Shown here: positions 6,696-13,613 of the stretch, piece by piece
Layout of the letters: every line of letters begins with the position of its first letter
Numbering within the stretch: the first letter of the stretch is position 1
Assembly: GCF_028471905.1 (NCBI RefSeq)
Contig: NZ_CP116902.1
Coordinates: 3,522,501 to 3,562,500 of the forward strand
Direction: 5' to 3'
Length of the DNA stretch: 40,000 nucleotides
Source of the DNA: Aneurinibacillus uraniidurans
GTDB lineage: Bacteria > Bacillota > Bacilli > Aneurinibacillales > Aneurinibacillaceae
Made by a program: the position numbers and the translations under genes
The notes under the pieces: generated by a model
What the model was told of the DNA's origin: nothing
The model's input: only the letters and a program-made list of their open reading frames with translations
Databases searched by the model: none

Positions 6696-6795
6696 AGCCA
6701 TCTACAAACTCGGCACCGGCAAGCATCTCCTTGATCTCTGCCATCGCCTGGTTGATCTTTTCGCGAAACACGGCTTTGATAAGGCCTGCTTTCAT
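6694..6795 (-). CDS. Unrecognised 33-aa helical protein
   Basis: ATG at 6795 with AGGAG 8 nt upstream, then 33 codons and TAA. The product reads MKAGLIKAVFREKINQAMAE, then IKEMLAGAEFVDG, an amphipathic helix with a strict alternation of charged and hydrophobic residues. It overlaps the T-run of the convergent CDGSH terminator. It resembles in size and style the broken small gene at 11,166-11,271. Function unknown. Confidence 0.6.
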   Translation of the reverse strand: MKAGLIKAVFREKINQAMAEIKEMLAGAEFVDG

Positions 6796-6913
6796 AAAGA
6801 TTGCTCCTTCCTTGTAGGATTTTCCACTCACCTATCGAATTTTGGTTATAGGAGGAACGATTACTTTAGCGAGTGGCTTTTCTTCCAAGTTCAGATAGAC
6901 AGGAGATGTAAAT

Positions 6914-7147
6914 ATGGATTTAGAATCTTTGTTTAGCAACCTACAAGTTGACCTCAATTGCCCTGGTTGCAATCATCAATTTCCAGTTGCCTTTTTGGCA
7001 TTTTTCGGACCAAAAAACGTCGTGATTTGTCCGAACTGCAACTCCTCTATCGAGATTTAACTGCATGAAGAATCCAAGCAGGCAACAGAAGAAATAACTC
7101 CTACACTTAATGACTTGGAAGATACTTTTAAAAAGTTTGGGCGCTAG
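6914..7147 (+). pseudogene. Zinc-ribbon protein gene interrupted by a stop codon
   Basis: ATG at 6914 follows AGGAG by 8 nt. The frame codes MDLESLFSNLQVDLNCPGCN and then a second Cys pair (CPNC, 39-42), giving a four-Cys zinc ribbon, and meets TAA at 7058-7060. The same frame then continues without another stop for 28 codons (LHEESKQATEEITPTLNDLE, then DTFKKFGR) to TAG at 7147. The continuation looks like a natural acidic/amphipathic C-terminal helix, so the TAA is probably a nonsense mutation in a protein of about 77 aa. The 48-aa upstream part could still be made and bind metal. Confidence 0.65.
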
Positions 7148-7309
7148 TTTTCAGCTGTAAGGAGTGAAAAAGAATCACATCGGCAAATTCATCTTCACTC
7201 CCTCCCTATTGCTGAGCGAATTCAATTACTAACCTTGTGTTTTGTGCACAAGTAGTCGAGGGAAAAACGTTAGAAGAGTTTTACGCTAAAGATGGAGGTA
7301 TAGGACTAA

Positions 7310-8383
7310 ATGGGGTTTAACTTTCGAAAAAGCATTAACCTTGGTGGCGGTATTCGATTAAGTGTTTCTAAGAGTGGTCTTGGAGTAAGTGCAGGAGTAA
7401 AAGGGCTGCGGGTAGGTGTAGGACCTGGGGGTGCGCGTGCTACTGCTTCAATTCCTGGCACCGGTCTATCCTATACTACCTCTCTTGGTCCTTCAAGGTC
7501 TGCTCGAAGAAGACAAACTGAACTACAGCAGCGGCAAGCTCAACGTATGGCTGAATTAGAGCTAGCTCAATATGAAGTAGATGTATACGAAAATCAAATA
7601 GAATTACTAAAGTCTATGCATAAAGAATGCTCACCATCAATTAGCTGGCAGCAGCTTAATCAGATGCCTCCACCTTTTTTGCATGGGAATCCCGGACCGA
7701 ATGAACTGCATGCTCAGAATGAGCTTGATAATTATAAACCAGGATTTATTGATAAAATTTTTGGTCGAACAGACTCCAAACTTTCCGATTTAAAAAATGC
7801 GATAGAAGAAGCAAAACAACTTGATAATCAAAAATACGAAGAATGGGAGGCGTTAAAAAAACTCTCTCATTCAGTTATTCAACAGGATCTAGATTCCTAT
7901 GTTCAAGTACTAAACGAATTCGCCCCTTTTGAAGAGCTCGATCATGTAGGAAGTAATTTTGAAGTTTCGCTTTTCCCGACAAAATCAGAAGTAACATTGT
8001 ATGTTAACTCTGATGAGGTTATCCCAGCGGAAGTAAAGTCTTTGACGAAAACCGGGAAACTTTCTATTAAGAAAATGACTAAAACGCAATTTTATGACAT
8101 CTATCAAGACTATGTATGCAGTTGTTTACTCCGTGTAGCGCGTGAAATGTTCGCTATCTTACCACTTGAAGAAGTGTATATCCATGCGGTTGGTGAATCT
8201 CTTGACAGTGCAACTGGTCATGAGAAGCAGGAGGTTATTTTATCAACTTGCATCACTAGAAGTATCTTAGAAAGTTTGAACCTTGACTCTATCGATTGCT
8301 CCGATGCCATGAGTAATTTTAAGCACAACATGAAATTTGCAAAAACTAAAGGATTCCAGCCAGTAGAAAAGTTTCTCTTTTAG
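7310..8383 (+). CDS. DUF4236-domain protein
   Basis: A 357-aa protein. Residues 1-60 (MGFNFRKSINLGGGIRLSVS, then Gly-rich strands ending PGTGLSYTTSLG) are the DUF4236 domain, a short beta-rich N-terminal module of unknown role seen in phage-linked and chromosomal proteins. Residues about 65-105 are a Gln/Arg-rich coiled coil. The remaining 250 aa are a mixed alpha/beta region not recognised. No signal peptide or membrane helix. GGAGG lies 11 nt before ATG, a little far. The base composition is AT-rich like its neighbours, and it sits among broken genes in accessory DNA. Confidence 0.85.
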   Translation: MGFNFRKSINLGGGIRLSVSKSGLGVSAGVKGLRVGVGPGGARATASIPGTGLSYTTSLGPSRSARRRQTELQQRQAQRMAELELAQYEVDVYENQIELLKSMHKECSPSISWQQLNQMPPPFLHGNPGPNELHAQNELDNYKPGFIDKIFGRTDSKLSDLKNAIEEAKQLDNQKYEEWEALKKLSHSVIQQDLDSYVQVLNEFAPFEELDHVGSNFEVSLFPTKSEVTLYVNSDEVIPAEVKSLTKTGKLSIKKMTKTQFYDIYQDYVCSCLLRVAREMFAILPLEEVYIHAVGESLDSATGHEKQEVILSTCITRSILESLNLDSIDCSDAMSNFKHNMKFAKTKGFQPVEKFLF

Positions 8384-8577
8384 GACTTTTTTAAAACAAA
8401 TCAACAATTTACAAGCAAGATATTATTTTAACTATCTCAGAAAATTCTTTTTCGGGAAGTATAAGTCTTTCCTAACATATCGCAAATTACTGGATACCCT
8501 GAAAAGATAGTGGAAAAATATTTTCAGCTTGTGTATCAAAATGATTAACTGCTCTACTCGCCTTATATGCTAGGTAG
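8384..8577 (+). other. Gap with a possible gene remnant
   Basis: No intact gene. An in-frame stretch at about 8472-8547 reads PNISQITGYPEKIVEKYF and ends QLVYQND before a stop. It looks protein-like but has no start, and may be the tail of a decayed gene. Confidence 0.3.
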
Positions 8578-8899
8578 GTAATTATTTTTGAGCTTTATTC
8601 GGAAGCAGCCAAAGAAGAAAGCTCTTATGCTCAATTTATGGTCGGCTATTCATATCTCAAAGGAACAGGCGTTGAAAAAGATTACGAAAAAGGAATTCAG
8701 CTATGTCTAAAAGCTGCAGAACAAGGGGACCCAAGGACAGCTTCTTATGGGCTCCTTATATGAAAAAGAAACCGATGTTAAACAAGACTATCAAAAGGCT
8801 TTAGGCTGGTATAATAAAGCTGCTAAGAGTGACGATCATTCTGGAAAAGAAGCAAAAGACCACCGTGATGCATTGTTAAAGAAAATGAAAAAAGTATAG
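8578..8899 (+). pseudogene. Decayed Sel1-repeat protein gene
   Basis: A 5'-truncated and frameshifted Sel1-like (TPR-type) reading. The first frame, from 8578, reads AQFMVGYSYLKGTGVEKDYE, then KGIQLCLKAAEQGD, with the Sel1 consensus features (Y-x3-G-x-G-V-x-x-D-Y and A-A-x-Q-G). It ends in TGA at 8761. The second frame takes up near 8730 (GQLLMGSLYEKETDVKQDYQ, then KALGWYNKAAKSDD) and runs to TAG at 8899. Joined, they give about two repeats. One frameshift and the absence of any start codon or ribosome site make this a pseudogene. Confidence 0.8.
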
Positions 8900-8919
8900 T
8901 CATTCCATCAAAATTCTTT

Positions 8920-8942
8920 GCCCCTTCAGGGCTCTTCTTTTT
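8920..8942 (+). terminator. Weak terminator after the Sel1 remnant
   Basis: GCCC, loop CTTCA, GGGC, then TCTTCTTTTT. Short stem. Confidence 0.45.
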
Positions 8943-8968
8943 CACCATAAATCAGAACGTATATTCTG

Positions 8969-8989
8969 TTATACACAAGTTTATCCACA
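8969..8989 (+). promoter_or_regulatory. Two DnaA-box sequences
   Basis: TTATACACA (8969-8977) and TTATCCACA (8981-8989) both match the DnaA consensus TTATNCACA, in the same orientation with starts 12 bp apart, in AT-rich non-coding DNA. Two boxes are not an origin by themselves. They may be chance or part of an element's replication or regulatory region. Confidence 0.4.
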
Positions 8990-9052
8990 CTATTCACATA
9001 AAGAAGGCGATGAACAATGCGAAAAATTCGCTTTAGCACACTAAAGCTGGTC

Positions 9053-9135
9053 AAAACAAAAACCCCTTATATATCAAGGGGTTTCGCACACGGCTCTCCT
9101 CACAATCCGAGCAGTAGCCATAAATCTCAAATTTA
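9053..9135. repeat. Direct repeat copy A: duplicated zur 3' end
   Basis: 83 bp identical, except one base, to 11,524-11,606 (offset 2,471). It contains the zur terminator hairpin and the last 51 bp of zur coding sequence on the minus strand. The single mismatch (9086) destroys the TGA stop in this copy. Similarity extends weakly to the left (a CTTTAG/CTAAAG hairpin followed by TGGTCAAA in both copies). Probable displaced attachment site or segmental duplication. Confidence 0.9.
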
Positions 9136-9828
9136 AAAAACGGGTATTTCGTGGACTTATCATAAATTATTGATGTGCGATGAATCCTTAATTTATAAGG
9201 ATTTTGGTGAAATGCTCATTACATCAGTTAACACCTCTGACATATGTGCGTGGTCATTTTTGTGGTCAATGTGGTCAAATATTTGATCAGTGGTTAAAGG
9301 AAGCATGTTCATCATCGAAAACTCTTTCTCTCCTCTAACCTACCTTTATCTTATGCCCAGGTAAGAAAAAAACATACGATATAGTGCAGAAAAGAATGTA
9401 TAAATGCAAGTAAGCACAAAAAACTTAAATTTCCATAAAACACTCTGATGAAAACGCATGTTTTTTAGAGAATACCTAGTTTTTATATTAGCATGAAACT
9501 TGCTTTTTATAATTAACATACTAAAAGGTGCCTTCAATATTTGCTACCTCTTAAAGTGGGAGCAAGATTCCTTCCTTATCTCACTCCTTATTTGTATTTG
9601 ACTTGTGACAATACCAGTAGTCAAGTGAAAGCATAAAAACAACTATATAATAGAATATTCGATATGGATTTCCATTTTTCAGCATTTGTTATATACTTAC
9701 AATTATGCACTTTGATTTTTTCGTTTAAATTGATTTTAAAACAAAGCTACAGAATCACATACCAGAAAGAAAGAGGACGAGGCTGTTTAATATTTGTTTC
9801 TAGTTTGTTTAATTAGGGGGGGCATTTA
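9136..9828. other. Non-coding stretch at the left end of the 2.47 kb segment
   Basis: No supported gene in about 690 bp. It holds a small hairpin (AATCCTTA 9183-9190 with TAAGGATT 9196-9203) and three GTGGTCA words between 9251 and 9280, similar to the GGTCAAA words near 9050 and 11,483-11,518. A minus-strand 63-codon frame at 9346-9537 and a 40-codon frame at 9193-9315 lack convincing start signals. Confidence 0.5.
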
Positions 9829-10980
9829 ATGAAAAGAATAAAATCAATCTATTCGTTTTTTCTTTCTGTTACGGTCTTATTTTCAATGTTTACATGGTTT
9901 TCATCTGGTAATATAGTGTACGCAAAACCATCTTGGGTGCCTGTTGGAACCGCAGGTTTCTCTGCTAGTCCTTTCCGCGAACCCTCTTTTGCTATCGATA
10001 ATGGTACACCTTATGTTGCTTTTCAAGATTGGGAAAATGATCATAAAGCGACTGTCATGAAGTTTAATGCTACAAGTTCAAGCTGGGAACTAGTTGGAAC
10101 CGCAGGCTTCTCACCTGGTCCTGCTTACAATCTCTCTCTTGTTATCAATAACGGTACACCTTATATCGCTTTTCAAGACAAGAGTAACAATAAAGTAACT
10201 ACTATGAAGTTTAACGGCACAAGTTCAAGCTGGGAACTGGTCGGAACCCTTGGGGAATCTCCCCACCCTGCTGATGAGTTTTCTCTTGCTGTCGATAAGG
10301 GTATACCTTATATCGCTCTTCAGGAGTGGGAAAACAATCGTAAACTGACTGTCATGAAGTTCAATAGCATAAGTTCAAGCTGGGAACCGATCGGAACCAC
10401 AAGTTTATCTGCCTATACCGCCGTCGACCCATCACTTGTTATCGATAAAGGTACACCTTACTTAGCTTTTTCAGATTGGAACAACAATTATAAAGCGACC
10501 GTACTAAAATATAACGGTACAAGCTCAAGCTGGAAGCCTGTCGGAACTGCAGGTTTCTCTACCGGTCCTGCTTACGTCTCCTTTGTTATCGATAATGGTA
10601 CGCCTTATATCGCTTTTGCAGACGACAAGAATGCCAAAGTAATTATCATGAAGTTCAACAGCACAAGCTCAAGTTGGAAGCCCATTAAAACTACAGGTTT
10701 GTCCTCCTATACAGTTACAAATCTCTGCCTTGCTGTTGATAAGGGTACGCCGTATGTCGCCTTTCAGGATCTAGGGAAAAATAATAAAGCGACCGTCTTA
10801 AAATTCAACAACACAAACTCAAGTTGGAATCTTGTTGGAATCAGAGCCTTCTCATCCGGCCCTGCTTATAGTATTTCCTTTGCCATCGATAAGGGTACGC
10901 CATATGTCGCTTTTACAGACGATGGGAACAATGGTAGAGCAACTGTCATGAAATTTCCTACTCCTACAGCAGGCAAATGA
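9829..10980 (+). CDS. Secreted seven-repeat beta-propeller-like protein
   Basis: Exported protein of 383 aa. Signal peptide 1-32 (basic start, hydrophobic core, VYA cleavage). The mature part is seven near-identical repeats of about 50 aa from residue 35 to the end. Each has the pattern SSSW-x-x-(V/I)GT-x-x-(F/L)S, then (A/V)-I-D-x-GTPY(V/I)AF-x-D, then a (V/T)MKFN strand. Seven W- and GTPY-containing four-strand units fit a seven-bladed propeller with a closed ring, which is inference from periodicity. There is no SLH, LPXTG or membrane anchor, so it is probably released or wall-associated. RBS: AGGGGGGG about 6 nt before ATG. It is the only intact gene in the segment flanked by the zur-end repeats. 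Confidence 0.85.
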   Translation: MKRIKSIYSFFLSVTVLFSMFTWFSSGNIVYAKPSWVPVGTAGFSASPFREPSFAIDNGTPYVAFQDWENDHKATVMKFNATSSSWELVGTAGFSPGPAYNLSLVINNGTPYIAFQDKSNNKVTTMKFNGTSSSWELVGTLGESPHPADEFSLAVDKGIPYIALQEWENNRKLTVMKFNSISSSWEPIGTTSLSAYTAVDPSLVIDKGTPYLAFSDWNNNYKATVLKYNGTSSSWKPVGTAGFSTGPAYVSFVIDNGTPYIAFADDKNAKVIIMKFNSTSSSWKPIKTTGLSSYTVTNLCLAVDKGTPYVAFQDLGKNNKATVLKFNNTNSSWNLVGIRAFSSGPAYSISFAIDKGTPYVAFTDDGNNGRATVMKFPTPTAGK

Positions 10981-11056
10981 TATTTATACCATGAAGCAGG
11001 CGACGACTAGGGTGAATTGGTAGCTGTAAAATAAGAATACAACTAACTTTTAAAGA

Positions 11057-11093
11057 GGAGTTAACTCAAAAAGTTATGAGTTAGCTCCTTTTT
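11057..11093 (+). terminator. Terminator of the propeller gene
   Basis: GGAGTTAACTCA (11,057-11,068) pairs with TGAGTTAGCTCC (11,077-11,088), with one T-G pair, then TTTTT. Confidence 0.9.
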
Positions 11094-11165
11094 GTTATTC
11101 TTTCGTTTGGCTGCTTAAGCATTTGGTGACTGATAACGCTACACCAGCGCTACGATTTTTAACTT

Positions 11166-11271
11166 TTATACGTTCACCTTCTTCATCCCTGCTGCTTCTC
11201 GGACCGTATCAGCCAGACGACCAACCCCTTCCAGCTTTCATTTCCAGATATTCTCCTACCTTCTGTGCCAT
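11166..11271 (-). pseudogene. Frameshifted small-protein gene
   Basis: The minus-strand frame from ATG 11,271 reads MAQKVGEYLEMK and then shifts. After removing one A from the AAAG run it continues as KLEGVGRLADTVREAAGMKK, then VNV, ending in TAA at 11,166-11,168. The joined product would be about 34 aa, an amphipathic helical peptide. No good ribosome site precedes the ATG. Probably a decayed copy of a small-protein family. Confidence 0.5.
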
Positions 11272-11322
11272 TTAGAATAATATATGTAAAACGAGATCGG
11301 CATTTTTTGTTCGGTGAAGAAA

Positions 11323-11376
11323 TAAAAAAGCAGCCCTGCGCTCTCAATTCAACAGAGAACACAGGGCTGCTTTTTT
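11323..11376. terminator. Strong bidirectional terminator beside the tRNA fragment
   Basis: A perfect 15-bp stem (11,323-11,337 with 11,362-11,376) with A-run and T-run on opposite sides. On the minus strand it directly follows the tRNA-Leu 3' fragment and is likely the native tRNA terminator carried along with it. Confidence 0.88.
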
Positions 11377-11391
11377 CATGCGTTTCTATGA

Positions 11392-11449
11392 TGCGGTCGG
11401 CGAGACTCGAACTCGCACGATCATGGATCACTACCCCCTCAAGATAGCG
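11392..11449 (-). pseudogene. 3' part of tRNA-Leu(GAG), 5' part missing
   Basis: On the minus strand this reads anticodon stem CTATC, loop TTGAGGG (anticodon GAG), stem GGTAG, a long variable arm with GATC/GATC, T-arm GCGAG-TTCGAGT-CTCGC, acceptor strand CGACCGC and discriminator A. No CCA is encoded. The D-arm and 5' acceptor strand (expected GCGGTCG) are absent: upstream sequence diverges just before the anticodon stem, into TTTTTTGCACTGAC. Such 3' tRNA fragments are the usual leftover of integration by tyrosine recombinases. It cannot be a working tRNA. Confidence 0.88.
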
Positions 11450-11523
11450 TCAGTGCAAAAAAGTCGCTTTAGTCTACTAAAGGTGGTCAAACGGGAATTT
11501 TCAGCAGCTTGTGGTCAAAGACA

Positions 11524-11555
11524 AAAACAAAAACCCCTTATATATCAAGGGGTTT
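11524..11555 (-). terminator. Terminator of the zur/znu operon
   Basis: AAACCCCTT (11,531-11,539) pairs with AAGGGGTTT (11,547-11,555), 9 bp perfect. The minus strand continues TTTTTGTTTTTG. It overlaps the zur stop codon. Confidence 0.9.
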
Positions 11556-11606
11556 CACACACGGCTCTCCTCACAATCCGAGCAGTAGCCATAAATCTCA
11601 AATTTA
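11524..11606. repeat. Direct repeat copy B: native zur 3' end
   Basis: The partner of 9,053-9,135, with 82 of 83 bases identical. Here it is the intact 3' end and terminator of zur. Left of it lie a CTTTAG/CTAAAG hairpin and GGTCAAA words similar to those left of copy A, with about 35 extra bases. Confidence 0.9.
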
Positions 11607-11977
11607 TGATCCGTAATCCGAAACCCGTCCGGCTCGCCAAACATTCCATCCAGCGGACATGATCGAATATGGCGCGTCTTTCCACACGACAGGCAAATCA
11701 GATGATGATGGTGCTCATCCATCGAGCAACGAAACCGGTATTTTCTCTCCCCACCCAGCTCCGTTACCTCGACAATGTTCAAATCTGCAAACAACGTAAG
11801 ATTCCGATACACCGTATCAAAACTAAGTGCCGGATATTCCTTCTGCATACGCGACAACATCTCGCGTGCCGACATATACCGCTTCTCCTGCGCAAAAATA
11901 CGTACCATCTCTTCCCGTTTGCCGGTATACTTATATCCCTTCTCTTTCAAAAGCTGTAATGCCTGCTCGACAGTCAT
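11555..11977 (-). CDS. zur: Fur-family zinc regulator Zur
   Basis: Metal-responsive repressor of 140 aa. The N-terminal winged helix (1-80) includes the DNA-recognition stretch LSFDTVYRNLTLFADLNIVE. The C-terminal dimerisation domain has the regulatory metal ligands around HHHHLICLSCGKT and the structural zinc Cys pairs CLSC and CSDC. Assigned as Zur rather than Fur or PerR because it is the last gene behind the zinc transporter genes, with 19 bp separating it from znuB; this is inference from context. Zinc-bound Zur would repress the operon at the site ahead of znuA and so regulate itself. Its 3' end is duplicated at 9,053-9,135. Confidence 0.88.
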   Translation of the reverse strand: MTVEQALQLLKEKGYKYTGKREEMVRIFAQEKRYMSAREMLSRMQKEYPALSFDTVYRNLTLFADLNIVEVTELGGERKYRFRCSMDEHHHHLICLSCGKTRHIRSCPLDGMFGEPDGFRITDHKFEIYGYCSDCEESRV

Positions 11978-11996
11978 TACTTCTCACCGCCTTTAT

Positions 11997-12830
11997 CTAA
12001 GAGTTACGCACCCTTTTCCCCAATAGTACGATAACAAGCAAGAGCACAGCAACCAGTACAATCGTTCCGCCTGACGCCAGGTTAAATGTGTATGACAGCA
12101 TTAAACCCGAGATCACCGATATTTCCCCAAACAAGATCGCATAGACAAACGTTTGACGGAAACTGTTCGCTAGCTGCAGCGCTGCTGCGACCGGCAGCGT
12201 AATCAGTGCGGACACGAGCAAAATCCCGACAACCTGCATCGAGATACTAATCACAATCGCCACAAGTATACTGAAAATCACATTAACTACGCCGCGAGGC
12301 ACACCTGAGATACGCGCTGCTTCTTCATCAAACGACAAATACAACAGCTCTTTATAAAACAACCAGACCACCACGATCACAATTGCACTCGCGACCATAA
12401 CGCGAATCACATCTTGTTGTGTCACCGCCAGCAGGCTTCCAAACAAATATCCGAACAAGTCGACATTAAATCCATTCGCTAAGCTAATAAGCACGACACC
12501 CAAGCCAATTCCGGTCGATAAAATGATCGGAATCGCCAGCTCCTGATAGAATCGATAGGCAGCACGCAGCTTATCAATCATAAATGCACCCGCAACAGAA
12601 AATGCCATCCCCATATAAATCGGGCTGACACTTTGAAAAAACGGGATGCTCTGTCCAAGTAAAAGACCCGCCGCCACGCCGGAGAGTGTAATATGCGAGA
12701 GCGCATCCGCAATCAGCGACAACCGCCGCACGACCAGAAATACACCAATTAATGGGGCAACCAACCCGATCATCAGCCCCGACAACAGTGCATTCTGCAT
12801 AAACGTATAATGTAAGATTGCTTCTATCAT
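11997..12830 (-). CDS. znuB: Zinc ABC transporter permease ZnuB
   Basis: Inner-membrane permease of the ABC-3 family, 277 aa, with about eight hydrophobic segments. The start region (MQNALLSGLMIGLVAPLIGV) and the RRLSLIADALSHITLSGVA segment are the family hallmarks; the latter is the conserved loop that meets the ATPase. It starts 15 bp after znuC, and AGGAG lies about 10 nt ahead of ATG. It works with ZnuC and the lipoprotein ZnuA to import Zn(II). Manganese or other metals are possible for this family, but the His-rich ZnuA and the linked Fur-type gene favour zinc. Confidence 0.93.
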   Translation of the reverse strand: MIEAILHYTFMQNALLSGLMIGLVAPLIGVFLVVRRLSLIADALSHITLSGVAAGLLLGQSIPFFQSVSPIYMGMAFSVAGAFMIDKLRAAYRFYQELAIPIILSTGIGLGVVLISLANGFNVDLFGYLFGSLLAVTQQDVIRVMVASAIVIVVVWLFYKELLYLSFDEEAARISGVPRGVVNVIFSILVAIVISISMQVVGILLVSALITLPVAAALQLANSFRQTFVYAILFGEISVISGLMLSYTFNLASGGTIVLVAVLLLVIVLLGKRVRNS

Positions 12831-12845
12831 GTTTCCTACTCTCCT

Positions 12846-13613
12846 CTAATGGTCGTGGTGATGGTCATGGTGCAGCACATGTACATCATGTCCATACGAC
12901 CGGAGCAAAATTTCCGCACGGTTTTCTTCAAACTCTTTCGCTCCTCCATGGTAAAACAACTTATGATTCAAACAGGCAATCGAGTGCATTTTCGTACTAA
13001 CAGCACCCAGGTCATGCGATACAAGGATCATGGAGATGCCTCGCTCACGATTGAGACGCTGCAGCAACTCATAAAACCTCTCTTCTGACTGCGCATCTAC
13101 CCCAACTGTAGGCTCATCCAAAATAAGCACATCCGGTTCGCTTACAAGCGCACGGGCGATAAAAACACGCTGCTGTTGACCGCCGGATAAACGCCCGATA
13201 TTACGGTCAGCAAACTCGCCCATCCCCACTGTTTCAATCGCCAGCTGTACCTTCTCCCGCTCAGCGCGTCCCGGACGACGGAACAGCCCCAGCTTGCCAG
13301 TTAGCCCCATCATGACCACTTCAAAGACAGTCGCCGGAAAGCCCGAGTTAAAGCTGTTCGCCTTTTGCGATACATAGCCAATGCGTGGCCACGCATCGAA
13401 TTTCTGAAGCGGCTGACCGAACCAATGGATCGTGCCATTTGTCAGCGGAAGCACACCCAAAATTAATTTTAACAACGTGGACTTGCCAGACCCATTCGGT
13501 CCGACAAGCCCTAACATTTCACCGCGCCGAAGCCCGAAGGTAATATCTTCGAGTACCGGCCGCGCTTCATATTGATGAGAGATATGCTGCACATCAAGAA
13601 TTAATTCACTCAC
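12846..13613 (-). CDS. znuC: Zinc ABC transporter ATPase ZnuC
   Basis: ATP-binding subunit of 255 aa. Walker A GPNGSGKST (38-46), Q-loop YVSQK (80-84), signature LSGGQQQR (142-149), Walker B VLILDEP (162-168) and switch His200 are all intact. The C-terminus ends in a His-rich tail (HVLHHDHHHDH), which may bind zinc directly. It starts at GTG, whose last bases overlap the znuA stop (GTGA), indicating coupled translation. Confidence 0.94.
   Translation of the reverse strand: MSELILDVQHISHQYEARPVLEDITFGLRRGEMLGLVGPNGSGKSTLLKLILGVLPLTNGTIHWFGQPLQKFDAWPRIGYVSQKANSFNSGFPATVFEVVMMGLTGKLGLFRRPGRAEREKVQLAIETVGMGEFADRNIGRLSGGQQQRVFIARALVSEPDVLILDEPTVGVDAQSEERFYELLQRLNRERGISMILVSHDLGAVSTKMHSIACLNHKLFYHGGAKEFEENRAEILLRSYGHDVHVLHHDHHHDH

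Noticed and set aside
7205-7315. Frame reading VVEGKTLEEFYAKDGGIG just before the DUF4236 gene
   Set aside because: Protein-like, but no start with a ribosome site, and an upstream stop leaves only about 34 codons. Perhaps a gene tail, not enough to call.
8969-8989. Plasmid or chromosomal replication origin
   Set aside because: Two DnaA boxes alone, with no dnaA/dnaN, rep gene, iterons or AT-rich unwinding element recognised.
9193-9315. Minus-strand 40-codon frame (MMNMLPLTTDQIFDHIDHKN and on)
   Set aside because: AGGAG is 13-14 nt from the ATG, too far, and the Asp-His repeats come from the GTGGTCA words read in reverse.
9346-9537. Minus-strand 63-codon hydrophobic frame with TTG start
   Set aside because: AT-rich DNA gives Phe/Leu/Lys-rich frames by chance; there is only a weak start signal and no terminator or linked gene.
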